Positions 8,474-17,746 of a stretch of DNA of 64,000 bases are shown in pieces; position 1 is the stretch's first letter; each line of letters starts with the position of its first letter. A program made the position numbers and the translations under genes. The notes beneath the pieces were generated by a model. It was not told the DNA's origin, did no database searches, and was given only the letters and a program-made list of their open reading frames with translations. Origin of the DNA: Arthrobacter sp. U41 (lineage in GTDB: Bacteria; Actinomycetota; Actinomycetes; Actinomycetales; Micrococcaceae); NCBI RefSeq assembly GCF_001750145.1, contig NZ_CP015732.1:3534001-3598000 (forward strand), in the 5' to 3' direction.

Positions 8474-9532
8474 TCAGCTGCGCGAGAGCGCGACCCACCG
8501 GTCCAGCACGGCCGCCGCCGCACCCGACTCGATGGACTCCACCGCCCGCTTCAACGCGGCGGCCATCCGCTCGTTGAACGGGCCGACGGCATCGAGATCG
8601 AAGGCCACGAGCCCGGCTGCCGCGTTCAGCAGCGCGGCATCGCGCGCGGAACCATGGCCCCCGGCGAGCACGGAACGCACGACGGCGGCATTGGCCGCAG
8701 CGTCACCGCCGCGCAGCTCCTCAAGGGTGGCCTGGCGGATCCCGAGGTCCCGCGGTTCGAACATTTCCTCGCGCACCGCCCCGTTCCGGATCTCCCACAC
8801 ACGGGACGGACCGGTGGTCGTCAGTTCATCGAGTCCGTCATTGCCGCGGAACACCAGTCCGCGGCTGCCGCGCTTCGCCAGCACCCCGGCCACCAGCGGG
8901 GCCATCCGCTCATTGGCGACACCCACCGCCGAGGCCTGGACATGGGCGGGGTTGATCATCGGCCCGAGGAAGTTGAAAGCCGTGGGCACGCCAAGTTCAC
9001 GGCGGGCGACGGCGGCGTGCCGCATCGAGGGATGGAATACCTGGGCGAAGCAGAAGGTGATCCCGGCCTCTTCGGCGTTGAGCGCCACGCGCGGAATCGG
9101 CAGGTCCAGCCTGACCCCCAGGGCCTCCAGGACGTCGGCCGAGCCGGACGTGGAGGAAGCGGCACGGTTGCCGTGCTTAACCACCTTGGCCCCGGCACCG
9201 GCGGCAATCAGGGCGGCCATGGTGGAGATGTTGACTGTGTTCTGCTGGTCGCCGCCGGTTCCAACGATGTCCAGTTTTTGCCCTGCTATATCTATAGGGC
9301 TCGCATTCGCGATCATCGCGTCGACCAGGCCGACAAGTTCGTCCACCGTCTCGCCCTTGGACCGCAGTGCCACGAGGAAGCCGGCAACCTGGGCGGGCGA
9401 TGCCTCCCCAGACATGATCGAGTTCATCGCCCACTCGGTATTTCCGGCGGTGAGATCCCTACCGTCAATGAGTGCGTTGATGAGCCGCGGCCAGGTGTTG
9501 CCTGCCGCCTGTGCAGATGCCTGAGAAGTCAC
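8474..9532 (-). CDS. trpD: Anthranilate phosphoribosyltransferase
   Basis: The product has 352 residues, full length for the family. The enzyme transfers phosphoribose from PRPP to anthranilate, the second step of tryptophan synthesis, in the cytoplasm. Visible signatures are the PRPP/Mg glycine loop [17 protein letters not shown], the KHGNRA segment that contacts anthranilate, and NFLGPMINP. It stands apart from other trp genes, as is common in actinobacteria. A -10 box lies 6 nt before the GTG start, so the mRNA is probably leaderless. It diverges from ctaE. Confidence 0.95.
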   Translation of the reverse strand: MTSQASAQAAGNTWPRLINALIDGRDLTAGNTEWAMNSIMSGEASPAQVAGFLVALRSKGETVDELVGLVDAMIANASPIDIAGQKLDIVGTGGDQQNTVNISTMAALIAAGAGAKVVKHGNRAASSTSGSADVLEALGVRLDLPIPRVALNAEEAGITFCFAQVFHPSMRHAAVARRELGVPTAFNFLGPMINPAHVQASAVGVANERMAPLVAGVLAKRGSRGLVFRGNDGLDELTTTGPSRVWEIRNGAVREEMFEPRDLGIRQATLEELRGGDAAANAAVVRSVLAGGHGSARDAALLNAAAGLVAFDLDAVGPFNERMAAALKRAVESIESGAAAAVLDRWVALSRS

Positions 9533-9538
9533 GTTCCG

Positions 9539-9544
9539 ATGCTA
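9539..9544 (-). promoter_or_regulatory. -10 box TAGCAT of trpD (leaderless)
   Basis: On the minus strand TAGCAT ends 6 nt before GTG 9532. There is no Shine-Dalgarno site between them. Transcription would start at the G of the start codon. Confidence 0.55.
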
Positions 9545-9644
9545 TCGAGGTGCGCCCTGCAATGACCAATGTGAACGGCGCCGGGATCTTTTCCGCGCGA
9601 ATTCGCGTCTTTGTAGAAAAAGTCCCCCGAAAACGCGGTTTGCG

Positions 9645-9680
9645 TTGGGCAGGAGCGAGTTTTATAGACATAATGTCTAT
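9645..9680 (+). promoter_or_regulatory. ctaE promoter overlapping a perfect palindrome
   Basis: TTGGGC (9645-9650), an 18-bp spacer and CATAAT (9669-9674) form a plausible promoter, with the start site expected at GTG 9681. The -10 box sits in the middle of a perfect inverted repeat: ATAGACAT (9664-9671), one A, then ATGTCTAT (9673-9680). This repeat ends at the base before the start codon. It could be an operator or simply a promoter feature. Confidence 0.5.
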
Positions 9681-10319
9681 GTGACATCTGCGACCCATGC
9701 CCCCAGTACCCCGGCGCACCCGACGCTGAATCGCCCGAACATGGTTTCTGTTGGAACCGTAGTCTGGCTGTCCAGTGAGTTGATGTTCTTCGCCGGTCTC
9801 TTTGCCATGTACTTCACACTCCGTTCGACTTCCGGACAGATGTGGGCCGAAGAGACAGCCAAGCTCAACTTTCCCTTTGCGCTCGTAAACACGATCGTCC
9901 TCGTGGCAAGTTCGTTTACTTGCCAGATGGGCGTTTTCGCCGCTGAGCGGCTTCAGCCGCGTCGAAGCGGCGGACCCCTCAGCTTCACCCGCTGGGGAAT
10001 GAACGAGTGGTTCACCCTGACTTTCATCATGGGTGCCTTCTTCGTGGCCGGCCAGGCGGCTGAGTACGCCATGCTCGTTTCCGAGCATGTCTCGCTCTCC
10101 TCCAACGCTTATGGTTCGGCGTTCTACATCACCACGGGCTTCCACGGCCTGCACGTTATAGGTGGCCTGGTTGCCTTCCTCCTCATCATGGGCCGCTCCT
10201 TCGCAGCGAAGAAGTTCGGCCACTTCGAGGCAACCTCAGCGATTGTCACCTCGTACTACTGGCACTTCGTCGACGTCGTCTGGATCGGCCTCTTCCTGGT
10301 CATCTACGTCCTCAAGTAG
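9681..10319 (+). CDS. ctaE: Cytochrome c oxidase subunit III
   Basis: The product has 212 residues from GTG 9681 ([20 protein letters not shown]). The five-helix core of actinobacterial subunit III is present: [20 protein letters not shown], then [38 protein letters not shown] and [15 protein letters not shown]. It belongs to the aa3 oxidase of the membrane and probably stabilises proton uptake by subunit I. The start is preceded by a promoter rather than a ribosome-binding site, so the mRNA is probably leaderless. It is the first gene of ctaE-qcrC-qcrA-qcrB, so oxidase and bc complex are co-expressed, as expected for an actinobacterial bcc-aa3 supercomplex. Confidence 0.93.
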   Translation: MTSATHAPSTPAHPTLNRPNMVSVGTVVWLSSELMFFAGLFAMYFTLRSTSGQMWAEETAKLNFPFALVNTIVLVASSFTCQMGVFAAERLQPRRSGGPLSFTRWGMNEWFTLTFIMGAFFVAGQAAEYAMLVSEHVSLSSNAYGSAFYITTGFHGLHVIGGLVAFLLIMGRSFAAKKFGHFEATSAIVTSYYWHFVDVVWIGLFLVIYVLK

Positions 10320-10404
10320 CGAACTTGACTCTTTTTCTACAAGAGGCAGAATTTCAAGAAGTGGCTCCCGGAGCCAACGCAGGATCGAAAAAAGGAACCA
10401 CCAC

Positions 10405-11190
10405 GTGAAGGCACTCTCGCAGAAGCGACGTCACCCTCTGGCAGCAATAGCGCTGCTGCTGATGGGCCTCCTGGTCACTGGTGGGCTGTACGCCGTTGCC
10501 AGCAGCGTCAACCAGGCCAAAGCCACCACCAGCTTCAGCGCAAATGACGCAGAGGAAGGCGGCAAGCTCTTTGCCGCCAACTGCGCCACCTGCCACGGCA
10601 TGGGCGCCAGCGGGTCCAAAGACGGGCCCTCCCTGGTAGGCGTCGGCGCCGCCGCCGTTGACTTCCAGGTCGGCACCGGCCGCATGCCCATGCAGATGAA
10701 CGGCCCGCAGGCCTACAAGAAGCCCGCCCAGTTCAACGAGGAGCAGACCCACCAGCTGTCCGCTTACGTTGCGACGCTCGGCCCCGGCCCGTCGATCCCC
10801 GAAGCAGGTGTCCTGGACGAAAAGGGCAACGCCTCTGCCGGTGGCGAGCTGTTCCGCGTGAACTGCGCCATGTGCCACAACGCTGCCGCTGCCGGCGGTG
10901 CGCTGACCCGGGGCAAGTTCGCTCCGGCCCTGGCGGACGTCTCCGGCAAGCACATTTATGAGGCGATGGTTACCGGCCCGCAGAACATGCCGGTCTTTAG
11001 CGAAGCCAACATCTCCCCCGAAGGCAAGCGCGACATCATCACCTTCCTGAAGCAGATCGAAGCCAACGGTTCCCCCGGCGGCGCGGATCTGGGTGCCTTG
11101 GGGCCGGTGTCTGAGGGTCTGTTTGTCTGGATCGCGGGCCTGGGCGTCATTGTCGCCTTCACCATCTGGCTGACGTCCCGGACGTCCTAG
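10405..11190 (+). CDS. qcrC: Diheme cytochrome c subunit of the bc1-type complex
   Basis: The product has 261 residues from GTG 10405, which has AAAGGAAC upstream. An N-terminal signal-anchor helix (HPLAAIALLLMGLLVTGGLY) is followed by two cytochrome c domains with heme motifs CATCHG (about residue 66) and CAMCHN (about 155). A C-terminal membrane helix (LFVWIAGLGVIVAFTIWLTS) ends the protein. In actinobacteria this diheme subunit carries electrons directly from the bc complex to subunit II of the oxidase and replaces a soluble cytochrome c. It sits second in the ctaE-qcrCAB operon. Confidence 0.95.
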   Translation: MKALSQKRRHPLAAIALLLMGLLVTGGLYAVASSVNQAKATTSFSANDAEEGGKLFAANCATCHGMGASGSKDGPSLVGVGAAAVDFQVGTGRMPMQMNGPQAYKKPAQFNEEQTHQLSAYVATLGPGPSIPEAGVLDEKGNASAGGELFRVNCAMCHNAAAAGGALTRGKFAPALADVSGKHIYEAMVTGPQNMPVFSEANISPEGKRDIITFLKQIEANGSPGGADLGALGPVSEGLFVWIAGLGVIVAFTIWLTSRTS

Positions 11191-11291
11191 GCCAACTGTT
11201 CCACCTGTAAGAGTTTTCTGCTGACCTGTCAGCAGTCTGAATTGAAAGCTAACTCGGCACTCGCCGAGACGAGAGAGGGATGAGGCGAATT

Positions 11292-12362
11292 ATGGGCAAC
11301 CATAGTGACGGCAGTCCGAACCACTCGGGCACCGTAGCTACGGCTGGTCAGAATGAGGTGGAGAAGTTCCAGGATCCTGGACTTCCTCCGCATCGTTTGC
11401 GCCTGGCTGACACGGACCCGAAGGCCGCAAAGCGAGCAGAACGGCAGGTAGCCCTTCTATTCGGGACTTCGGTCGTTGGCACCCTGATTTTCCTGGTGGC
11501 GTACTTTGCCATCGATCTGGGAGATGACAGCTCGATCGCGACCATCCGGCTACAAAACATGCTGCTGGGCCTGGGCACCGCCTTTGCCATGCTCGGCATC
11601 GGCACTGGAATCGTGCACTGGGCCAAGGCCCTCATGCCGGACCATGAAGTCTCGGAAGAGCGTCATGCAATCCGCACCGAGGATGACCGCCTGGCTGCAG
11701 TCCGGATCGTCGACGACATCGTTGAGGAGACCGGCATCAAGCGCCGCCCGCTGATCCGGAACACCCTCCTGGGCGCCGTGGCGCTGGCTCCCCTGCCGGC
11801 CCTCGCCGTCTTCGGAGACCTGGGTCCGCGTCCTGACAAAGCACTGGCGCACACATTGTGGGCACCCCAGGAGGGCAAGCTCAAGCGGCTCACCCGTGAC
11901 CCTGACGGCACACCCATCAAGGCCTCCGATGTGACCATCGGTTCAGCTTTCCACGTCATTCCGGAAGGCCTGAACGAACTTCACGAAGGCAAACTGAACG
12001 AAAAGGCCAAGGCTGTCGTTCTGCTCATGCGCCTGAACCCCGAGTCGCTCAACCCTTCCGCCGGCCGCGAGGACTGGGGCTACAACGGAATCGTCGCGTA
12101 CTCCAAAATCTGCACCCATGTCGGTTGCCCTGTTGCCCTGTATGAGCAGCAGACCCACCACCTGCTGTGCCCGTGCCACCAGTCAACCTTCGACCTGACC
12201 CAGGAATGCAAGGTTATCTTCGGCCCGGCCAGCCGGCCTCTCCCCCAGCTGCCTATCGCGGTTGACTCCGAGGGCTACCTGGTCGCCACAAGCGACTTCA
12301 AAGAACCTGTTGGACCTAGCTATTGGGAGCGTGATGAGCATGAGCGCAACGTCAACGCCTAA
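11292..12362 (+). CDS. qcrA: Rieske iron-sulfur subunit of the bc1-type complex
   Basis: The product has 356 residues from ATG 11292. An ATG at 11280 is in frame but abuts the GAGGG, so the later ATG has better spacing. Three membrane helices are likely, at residues about 60-80, 97-117 and 165-185, as usual for actinobacterial QcrA. The C-terminal Rieske domain shows ligands in CTHVGC and CPCHQSTFD. It accepts an electron from menaquinol and passes it to the cytochrome c subunit. Its 3' end overlaps the qcrB start by 29 nt. Confidence 0.94.
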   Translation: MGNHSDGSPNHSGTVATAGQNEVEKFQDPGLPPHRLRLADTDPKAAKRAERQVALLFGTSVVGTLIFLVAYFAIDLGDDSSIATIRLQNMLLGLGTAFAMLGIGTGIVHWAKALMPDHEVSEERHAIRTEDDRLAAVRIVDDIVEETGIKRRPLIRNTLLGAVALAPLPALAVFGDLGPRPDKALAHTLWAPQEGKLKRLTRDPDGTPIKASDVTIGSAFHVIPEGLNELHEGKLNEKAKAVVLLMRLNPESLNPSAGREDWGYNGIVAYSKICTHVGCPVALYEQQTHHLLCPCHQSTFDLTQECKVIFGPASRPLPQLPIAVDSEGYLVATSDFKEPVGPSYWERDEHERNVNA

Positions 12363-14019
12363 TGCCCCCGCCTTCGTCGCCAAGACCAAGGGCGGCCGCA
12401 TCACCAACTTCGTTGACGAGCGCGTCGGCGGCTCGGGGATTCTCCGTGAATTCGGCCGCAAGGTCTTCCCGGACCACTGGTCGTTCATGTTCGGTGAAGT
12501 TGCACTGTACTCCTTCGTCATCCTGCTGCTCTCGGGCACTTTCCTGACGTTCTTCTTTGACCCTTCGATGGCGGAGACGCATTATCAGGGTTCCTACACC
12601 CCGCTGAAGAACGTCGAAATGTCGGTGGCCTACAGCTCCTCGCTGGACATCTCCTTCGATGTCCGCGGCGGTCTGTTTATGCGCCAGGTTCACCACTGGT
12701 CCGCGCTGCTGTTCGTGGCCTCGGTCTCCGTGCACATGCTCCGGGTGTTCTTCACCGGCGCTTTCCGCAAGCCCCGCGAAATGAACTGGGTGGTGGGCGG
12801 CGTGCTGCTCATCCTCTCCATGGCTGCCGGCTTCACCGGTTACTCCCTCCCCGATGACCTGCTCTCCGGCAACGGCCTGCGCATCATTGACGGCGTGATC
12901 AAGTCCATCCCGGTGATCGGAACGTACATCTCGTTCTTCCTCTTCGGCGGAGAATTCCCCGGCACGGTCGTCATCGGCCGTCTGTACATGCTCCATATCC
13001 TGCTGGTGCCGGCGCTCATCCTCCTGATGATCGTGATGCACCTCTTTATGGTCGTCGTGCACAAGCACACCCAGTACCCCGGCCCGGGACGCAACGACGG
13101 CAACGTCGTCGGCTACCCGCTTGGCCCGGTTTACGCGGCCAAGGCCGGCGGCTTCTTCTTCATCGTGTTCGGTGTTGTGGCCCTCATGGCCGGGTTCTTC
13201 ACCATCAACCCGATCTGGAACTACGGCCCCTACGACCCCTCCCCCGTCTCGGCCGGTACCCAGCCTGACTGGTACATCGGGTTCGTTGACGGCGCTCTTC
13301 GCCTGATGCCGGGCATTCTCGGTGACTGGCGGATCGAACAGGTCTGGTTCGGCCAGGTCTTCAGCTTCAACGTGCTGCTCCCGGCCCTGGTGCCTGCGGG
13401 AATCCTCTTCACCGTGATGTTCACCTACCCGTGGATCGAACGCTGGATCACCAAGGATGACCGCGAGCACCACGTCCTGGATCGTCCGCGAAACGCCCCG
13501 ACGCGTACCGCCATCGGCATGGCCGGTTTCGTCTGGTACTGCGTCATGTGGGCAGCAGCAGGCTCGGACCTCATCGCCACGCACTTCCACGTGTCGCTGA
13601 ACGATGTGACCTACTGGCTGCGGACACTGTTCTTCATCGGCCCTATCATCGCCTTCATTGTCACGAAGCGCATTGCCCTGGCCCTGCAGCGCAAGGACCG
13701 CGAGATTGCCCTGCACGGCCGCGAAACCGGCCGCATCGTGCGCCTGCCGCACGGCGAGTTCATCGAGGTTCACGCCCCGCTGGACGAGTACAAGCGTTAC
13801 AAGCTCGTCGGCTTCGAGTCACCGTCTCCGCTTCCCGCGGAGCCGAACGAAAACGGTGTCGTCGACAGCAAGGAAAAGCGGCGTGCGAAGCTTTCCCAGC
13901 TGTTCTTCGAGGACCGGGTTGCCCCGGCAACGCCCGCTGAGCTTGCGGCGGCCCATGGCCACCACGGCGAACACGAGGCTATCGAGTCCGCCGAGGCCCA
14001 GAAGACACTGAGCCGCTAA
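12334..14019 (+). CDS. qcrB: Cytochrome b subunit of the bc1-type complex
   Basis: The product has 561 residues from ATG 12334 (MSMSATST); GTG 12331 and ATG 12340 are alternatives, with GGGAG at 12325. The quinol-oxidising core includes the heme-binding segment RQVHHWSALLFVASVSVHML (His pairs), GFTGYSLPDDLLSGNGLRI and GRLYMLHILLVPALILL. The C-terminal extension of about 120 residues (KRYKLVGFESPSPLPAEPNE and onward) is typical of actinobacterial QcrB. It sits in the cytoplasmic membrane with QcrA and QcrC and oxidises menaquinol. A terminator follows, which closes the operon. Confidence 0.95.
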   Translation: MSMSATSTPNAPAFVAKTKGGRITNFVDERVGGSGILREFGRKVFPDHWSFMFGEVALYSFVILLLSGTFLTFFFDPSMAETHYQGSYTPLKNVEMSVAYSSSLDISFDVRGGLFMRQVHHWSALLFVASVSVHMLRVFFTGAFRKPREMNWVVGGVLLILSMAAGFTGYSLPDDLLSGNGLRIIDGVIKSIPVIGTYISFFLFGGEFPGTVVIGRLYMLHILLVPALILLMIVMHLFMVVVHKHTQYPGPGRNDGNVVGYPLGPVYAAKAGGFFFIVFGVVALMAGFFTINPIWNYGPYDPSPVSAGTQPDWYIGFVDGALRLMPGILGDWRIEQVWFGQVFSFNVLLPALVPAGILFTVMFTYPWIERWITKDDREHHVLDRPRNAPTRTAIGMAGFVWYCVMWAAAGSDLIATHFHVSLNDVTYWLRTLFFIGPIIAFIVTKRIALALQRKDREIALHGRETGRIVRLPHGEFIEVHAPLDEYKRYKLVGFESPSPLPAEPNENGVVDSKEKRRAKLSQLFFEDRVAPATPAELAAAHGHHGEHEAIESAEAQKTLSR

Positions 14020-14039
14020 CCGGCAGCAGTGAACACCAG

Positions 14040-14069
14040 AAAGGCCCGGTCCGTCAGGACCGGGCCTTT
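14040..14069 (+). terminator. Terminator of ctaE-qcrCAB
   Basis: A perfect 13-bp stem (14040-14052 with 14057-14069), loop GTCA, begins 21 bases after the qcrB stop. The 3' arm ends in CCTTT followed by CTGC. Confidence 0.85.
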
Positions 14070-14150
14070 CTGCATGCCAAGGGAGCAACCCGGAATCACT
14101 TCGCGCCGATGAGTGGCTCCGGATGGGCGCGGCGTGACCCCGCGCTGCTG

Positions 14151-14942
14151 CTAGGGCCGGTAGCCCGAGGCGTAGTTGCGGGTCGGGCGGACGCCGGGCC
14201 GCTGCAGGGGCACCCAGAGCTTGTAGCGGTCGGCACGGTAGTAGGACACCGAGTAGTCCACCATCGCCCGGGCCACGAAGGCATGGCGTTGGATTTTCAG
14301 CAGCGGCGATCCCACTTCAACATTGAGCAGGCGGGCTGTCGACGGCGAGGCAGCCGTCGCCTCGATCATGTCCTCTCCCCACTCCATCACCAGTCCGAAA
14401 CGCTCGCTCAGCACGTTGTAGAGCGAGGTCGGCGGTTCGCCGTCGAGCAGTCCGGGCACCCGGTGGGCGGGGATGAAGTTCTCGTCCACGCTCATGGGCT
14501 CGTTGTCCGCCAGCAGGAGACGGCGGAACCGCACCAGGGGCGTCCCCTCCTCCAGCTGGAGTTCCCGGGCCAGGAAGGCGCTGGCCCCGATCTGCTCGAA
14601 GCTGAGGACCTTGGCGGCCGGAACCATACCGCGGCGCTGCATTTCCTCGCTGTAGGAGGTCAGCTTGACCTGCAGGTCCAGTTTGGATTTGCGGACAAAG
14701 GTGCCCAGGCCCACCACACGCTCGATGACCTCCTCGCCGACGAGCGCGTCGATGGCCTGCCGGACCGTCATCCGGGCCAGTCCGAAGCGCACGGCGAGGT
14801 CCCGCTCCGAGGGCAGCGCCGACCCCGGCGGGCAGGCACTGACAATGTGCGCCCGGAGGATTTCCCGTAGCTGGACATAGATGGGCGTGCCGTTGTTGCG
14901 GTCGATCCCGCCGGCCATGCCCGCGGCGTCAGAGGGCGCCAC
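14151..14942 (-). CDS. GntR-family (HutC/UTRA) regulator, DasR-like
   Basis: The product has 263 residues from GTG 14942, with GGAAGG 7 bases upstream. The N-terminal winged helix-turn-helix shows PSERDLAVRFGLARMTVRQA and VGLGTFV. A UTRA effector domain follows (LTSYSEEMQRRGMVPAAKVL, PLVRFRRLLLADNEPMSV, SVSYYRADRYKLWVPLQRP). This layout matches DasR/NagR-type regulators that sense amino-sugar phosphates. It diverges from ptsH, and a palindrome with the DasR operator core lies between them. Control of HPr, and probably self-control, is inferred from that arrangement. The effector is not known from sequence. Confidence 0.88.
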   Translation of the reverse strand: MAPSDAAGMAGGIDRNNGTPIYVQLREILRAHIVSACPPGSALPSERDLAVRFGLARMTVRQAIDALVGEEVIERVVGLGTFVRKSKLDLQVKLTSYSEEMQRRGMVPAAKVLSFEQIGASAFLARELQLEEGTPLVRFRRLLLADNEPMSVDENFIPAHRVPGLLDGEPPTSLYNVLSERFGLVMEWGEDMIEATAASPSTARLLNVEVGSPLLKIQRHAFVARAMVDYSVSYYRADRYKLWVPLQRPGVRPTRNYASGYRP

Positions 14943-14993
14943 TGCGCTGCCTTCCGGAATGAGTCATACCTCAAGGTTAAGCCACGCCGCCCA

Positions 14994-15007
14994 CAGGTCT
15001 AGACCAG
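14994..15007. promoter_or_regulatory. dre-type operator (DasR-like palindrome)
   Basis: CAGGTCTAGACCAG contains the perfect 10-bp palindrome GGTCTAGACC (14996-15005). This is the core of the known DasR-responsive element (TGGTCTAGACCA type). It lies 51 bp upstream of the GntR start and 115 bp upstream of the HPr start, in the divergent intergenic region. Confidence 0.7.
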
Positions 15008-15122
15008 CCCCTCGTCTTGGTTCGCCCGGAAACCCGGCCCCGGCTAGGCTTAATCCGCCGGTATGCCGCCGGCCGCATAACGCCCACAAGAGACAGGGCC
15101 GATGAGAGACAAGGGAGTCCCG

Positions 15123-15416
15123 TTGCCCGTTCGGAACGCAATCGTCCAGGCCGCCATTGGACTGCACGCCCGGCCCGCGGCGCTTTTTGTCCGCGCGGTC
15201 CATGACACCGGACTGCCCGTCACCATTAGCAAGGACGGCCGGCCGGGAGTCGACGCCCGTTCCCTGCTCGAAGTCATGACCGAGGACTTCCACTTCGGCT
15301 GCATGGTGGAGCTTGCCGTCAGCCCCGACGCCGTCCCGGACCGCTACAGCCCTGACGACGTCGAGAAGGCCCTGGATGGCCTCCGGGCGCTGCTGGAGTC
15401 CGCCCGGTCCCGCTGA
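15123..15416 (+). CDS. ptsH: Phosphocarrier protein HPr
   Basis: I chose TTG 15123 because AAGGGAG lies 6-12 bases upstream and because it places the phosphorylated histidine at residue 15, the standard HPr position (IGLHARPAALF). The 97-residue product is normal length; an in-frame ATG at 15102 would add 7 residues. HPr accepts phosphate from enzyme I and passes it to PTS sugar permeases. The Ser region is SLLEVM (Ser47), close to the Ser46 site of other HPrs. No other PTS gene is in the window. The dre palindrome upstream suggests control by the divergent GntR protein. Confidence 0.9.
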   Translation: MPVRNAIVQAAIGLHARPAALFVRAVHDTGLPVTISKDGRPGVDARSLLEVMTEDFHFGCMVELAVSPDAVPDRYSPDDVEKALDGLRALLESARSR

Positions 15417-15547
15417 GCCTCACACCGACCCCCGGCGGCCGTTCAGGGCATAGCCGGCGGATTCCGTGCAGGAGTCGGCCGGCAGGGCAAGCCGCCACGG
15501 ACAGCCGGCACTCGCCCGCCGGCACTGAGGCCAGCAACTGCACGAAC

Positions 15548-15587
15548 AACGACGGCGGGCCCACCATAAGGTGGGCCCGCCGTCGTT
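15548..15587. terminator. Bidirectional terminator between ptsH and ctaF
   Basis: An 18-bp perfect stem (15548-15565 with 15570-15587) with an ATAA loop sits between two convergent genes. It would end ptsH on the plus strand and ctaCDF on the minus strand. The stretch 15417-15547 holds nothing else I can identify. Confidence 0.85.
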
Positions 15588-15613
15588 AGTGACTCAGTGT
15601 GTCCTTGCGGACG

Positions 15614-16015
15614 TTAGTGCGCGTGGTCTCCGCGGCTGTATTCATAGACCCAGCCGACCAGACCGACCAGTGCAAGACCGGCCGCGATGTAGACGATCCA
15701 GAATCCTACAGCCAGGCCGAGGAATCCTCCGGCGCTGGCCAGGCCGAGGATCAGCGGCCACCAGCTCCAGGGGCTGAAGTGGCCCTGCTCGCCGGCACCC
15801 TCGTGGATCTCCGCATCGCTGCGGTCCTCGGGACGCATCCCGATGCGCTTGCCGGTGAAGGCGAGGTAGGCGCCGACCATACCGGCAAGGCCAGCGACCA
15901 GCAGGAGCGCCAGGTAGCCTACCGGCTCAGTCCAGTTGGTCAGGAGACCATAGGCGATAGCGACCGGGATGAAGAAGAAGACTCCGTATCCAAAAATCCT
16001 TGCTTCGATTTTCAC
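15614..16015 (-). CDS. ctaF: Cytochrome c oxidase subunit IV (actinobacterial type)
   Basis: The product has 133 residues and four predicted membrane helices in two pairs, split by a polar loop ([20 protein letters not shown]). The start [20 protein letters not shown] and the segment [12 protein letters not shown] are typical of the actinobacterial subunit IV family. The subunit is part of the aa3 oxidase, but its exact role is unclear. ATGA overlap with the ctaD stop shows translational coupling. Confidence 0.93.
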   Translation of the reverse strand: MKIEARIFGYGVFFFIPVAIAYGLLTNWTEPVGYLALLLVAGLAGMVGAYLAFTGKRIGMRPEDRSDAEIHEGAGEQGHFSPWSWWPLILGLASAGGFLGLAVGFWIVYIAAGLALVGLVGWVYEYSRGDHAH

Positions 16016-17736
16016 TGGGCTTGATCCTTCTGGTCGGCGTTACCGAGCGTTGCTGCTGCCGGGGCAGGAGATTCGACGGTGTATGACTGGGAGAGCTCTG
16101 GGTGGTGCAGGTCCAGGGCCGGACGCTCCGACCGGATCCGCGGCAGCGAGGTGAAGTTGTGGCGCGGCGGCGGGCAGGAGGTCGCCCATTCGAGGGATGC
16201 ACCGAAGCCCCACGGGTCATCAACCGTGACCCGCTCGTTGCTGCGCCAGGTGATGTAGACGTTCCAGAAGAACGGGATCAGCGAGGCACCCAGCAGGAAG
16301 GACGCGTAGGTGGAGAACTGGTTCATCCAGGTGAAGTTGTCCTGCGGCATGTAGTCCGCGTAGCGGCGGGGCATCCCCTCGACGCCCAGCCAGTGCTGGA
16401 TGAGGAAGGTGCCGTGGAAACCGAGGAACAGCATCCAGAAGTGGATCTTGCCAAGACGCTCGTTGAGCATCTTGCCGGTCCACTTCGGCCACCAGAAGTA
16501 GAAGCCCGCGAACATCGCGAACACCACGGTTCCAAAGACCACGTAGTGGAAGTGCGCCACCACGAAGTAGGAGTCCGAAACGTGGAAGTCCAGCGGCGGG
16601 GAAGCCAGGATGATGCCGGTCAATCCGCCAAAGAGGAACGTCGCCAGGAACCCGATGCTCCAGAGCATCGGCGTTTCAAAAGTGATGGAACCCCGCCACA
16701 TGGTGCCGATCCAGTTGAAGAACTTCACCCCGGTGGGTACCGCGATCAGCATCGTCATGAAGGAGAAGAACGGCAGCAGGACCGAGCCGGTGACGTACAT
16801 GTGGTGGGCCCACACGGTCACGGACAGCGCGGCGATGGAGATCGTTGCGTAGACCAGACCCTTGTAGCCGAAGATCGGTTTGCGGCTGAAGACCGGGAAG
16901 ATTTCGGAGACGATGCCGAAGAACGGCAGGGCGATGATGTAGACCTCCGGGTGTCCGAAGAACCAGAACAGGTGCTGCCAGAGGACGGCGCCGCCGTTCT
17001 CCGGGTCGAAGATGTGCGCTCCGAAGCGGCGGTCCGCGCCGAGGGCGAAGAGGGCTGCAGCCAGCGGCGGGAAGGCCATCAGGACCAGGATTGACGTGAC
17101 GAGGATGTTCCAGGTGAAGATCGGCATACGCCACATGGTCATGCCCGGGGCGCGCATGCAGATGATGGTGGTGATGAAGTTCACCGCACCGAGGATGGTG
17201 CCGAAGCCGGTAAGCGCCAGGCCGAAGACCCAGAGGTCACCGCCCACGCCGGGGCTGAACGTTGTGTTGGACAGCGGCGCGTACGCGAACCAGCCGAACG
17301 ACGCCGCACCCTGCGGGGTGATGAAGCCGGACACGGCGATGGTGGAGCCGAAGAGGAAGAACCAGAAGGCCAGTGCATTCAGCCGCGGGAAGGCGACGTC
17401 CGGGGCGCCGATCTGCAGCGGCATCATGACGTTGGCGAAGCCGGCGAACAGCGGCGTCGCGAACATCAGCAGCATCACGGTGCCGTGCATGGTGAACAGC
17501 TGGTTGTACTGCTCCTTGGTCTGCAGGATCTGCATGCCGGGCTCGAACAGTTCGGCGCGGATCAGCAGCGCCATGACTCCGCCGAAGCAGAAGAACACAA
17601 ACGACGTGATCAGGTACATGTACCCGATGGTCTTGTGGTCGGTCGTGGTCATCCAGTTGACGACGATGCGTCCCTTGGATTTGGGTACTACGGGAGCCTC
17701 AAGGATCCCGGTGGGCTGTGAATAGGTGGTTGCCAC
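16012..17736 (-). CDS. ctaD: Cytochrome c oxidase subunit I
   Basis: The product has 574 residues from GTG 17736, with GGGGAG 5 bases upstream. Twelve membrane helices are expected. Key motifs are TMHGTVMLL (low-spin heme a ligand), [19 protein letters not shown] (CuB His with the cross-linked Tyr), AHHMYVTG (CuB His pair) and HFHYVVFGT (heme a and a3 His). These residues form the heme-copper centre that reduces oxygen to water and pumps protons. It lies between ctaC (10-nt gap) and ctaF (4-nt overlap) in one operon. Confidence 0.97.
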   Translation of the reverse strand: MATTYSQPTGILEAPVVPKSKGRIVVNWMTTTDHKTIGYMYLITSFVFFCFGGVMALLIRAELFEPGMQILQTKEQYNQLFTMHGTVMLLMFATPLFAGFANVMMPLQIGAPDVAFPRLNALAFWFFLFGSTIAVSGFITPQGAASFGWFAYAPLSNTTFSPGVGGDLWVFGLALTGFGTILGAVNFITTIICMRAPGMTMWRMPIFTWNILVTSILVLMAFPPLAAALFALGADRRFGAHIFDPENGGAVLWQHLFWFFGHPEVYIIALPFFGIVSEIFPVFSRKPIFGYKGLVYATISIAALSVTVWAHHMYVTGSVLLPFFSFMTMLIAVPTGVKFFNWIGTMWRGSITFETPMLWSIGFLATFLFGGLTGIILASPPLDFHVSDSYFVVAHFHYVVFGTVVFAMFAGFYFWWPKWTGKMLNERLGKIHFWMLFLGFHGTFLIQHWLGVEGMPRRYADYMPQDNFTWMNQFSTYASFLLGASLIPFFWNVYITWRSNERVTVDDPWGFGASLEWATSCPPPRHNFTSLPRIRSERPALDLHHPELSQSYTVESPAPAAATLGNADQKDQAQ

Positions 17737-17746
17737 GTCGCTCCCC

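Noticed and set aside
12352..13773. A 473-codon minus-strand frame inside qcrB
   Set aside because: It is His/Asp/Glu/Gly-rich shadow sequence of the cytochrome b gene and has no start signal or domain.
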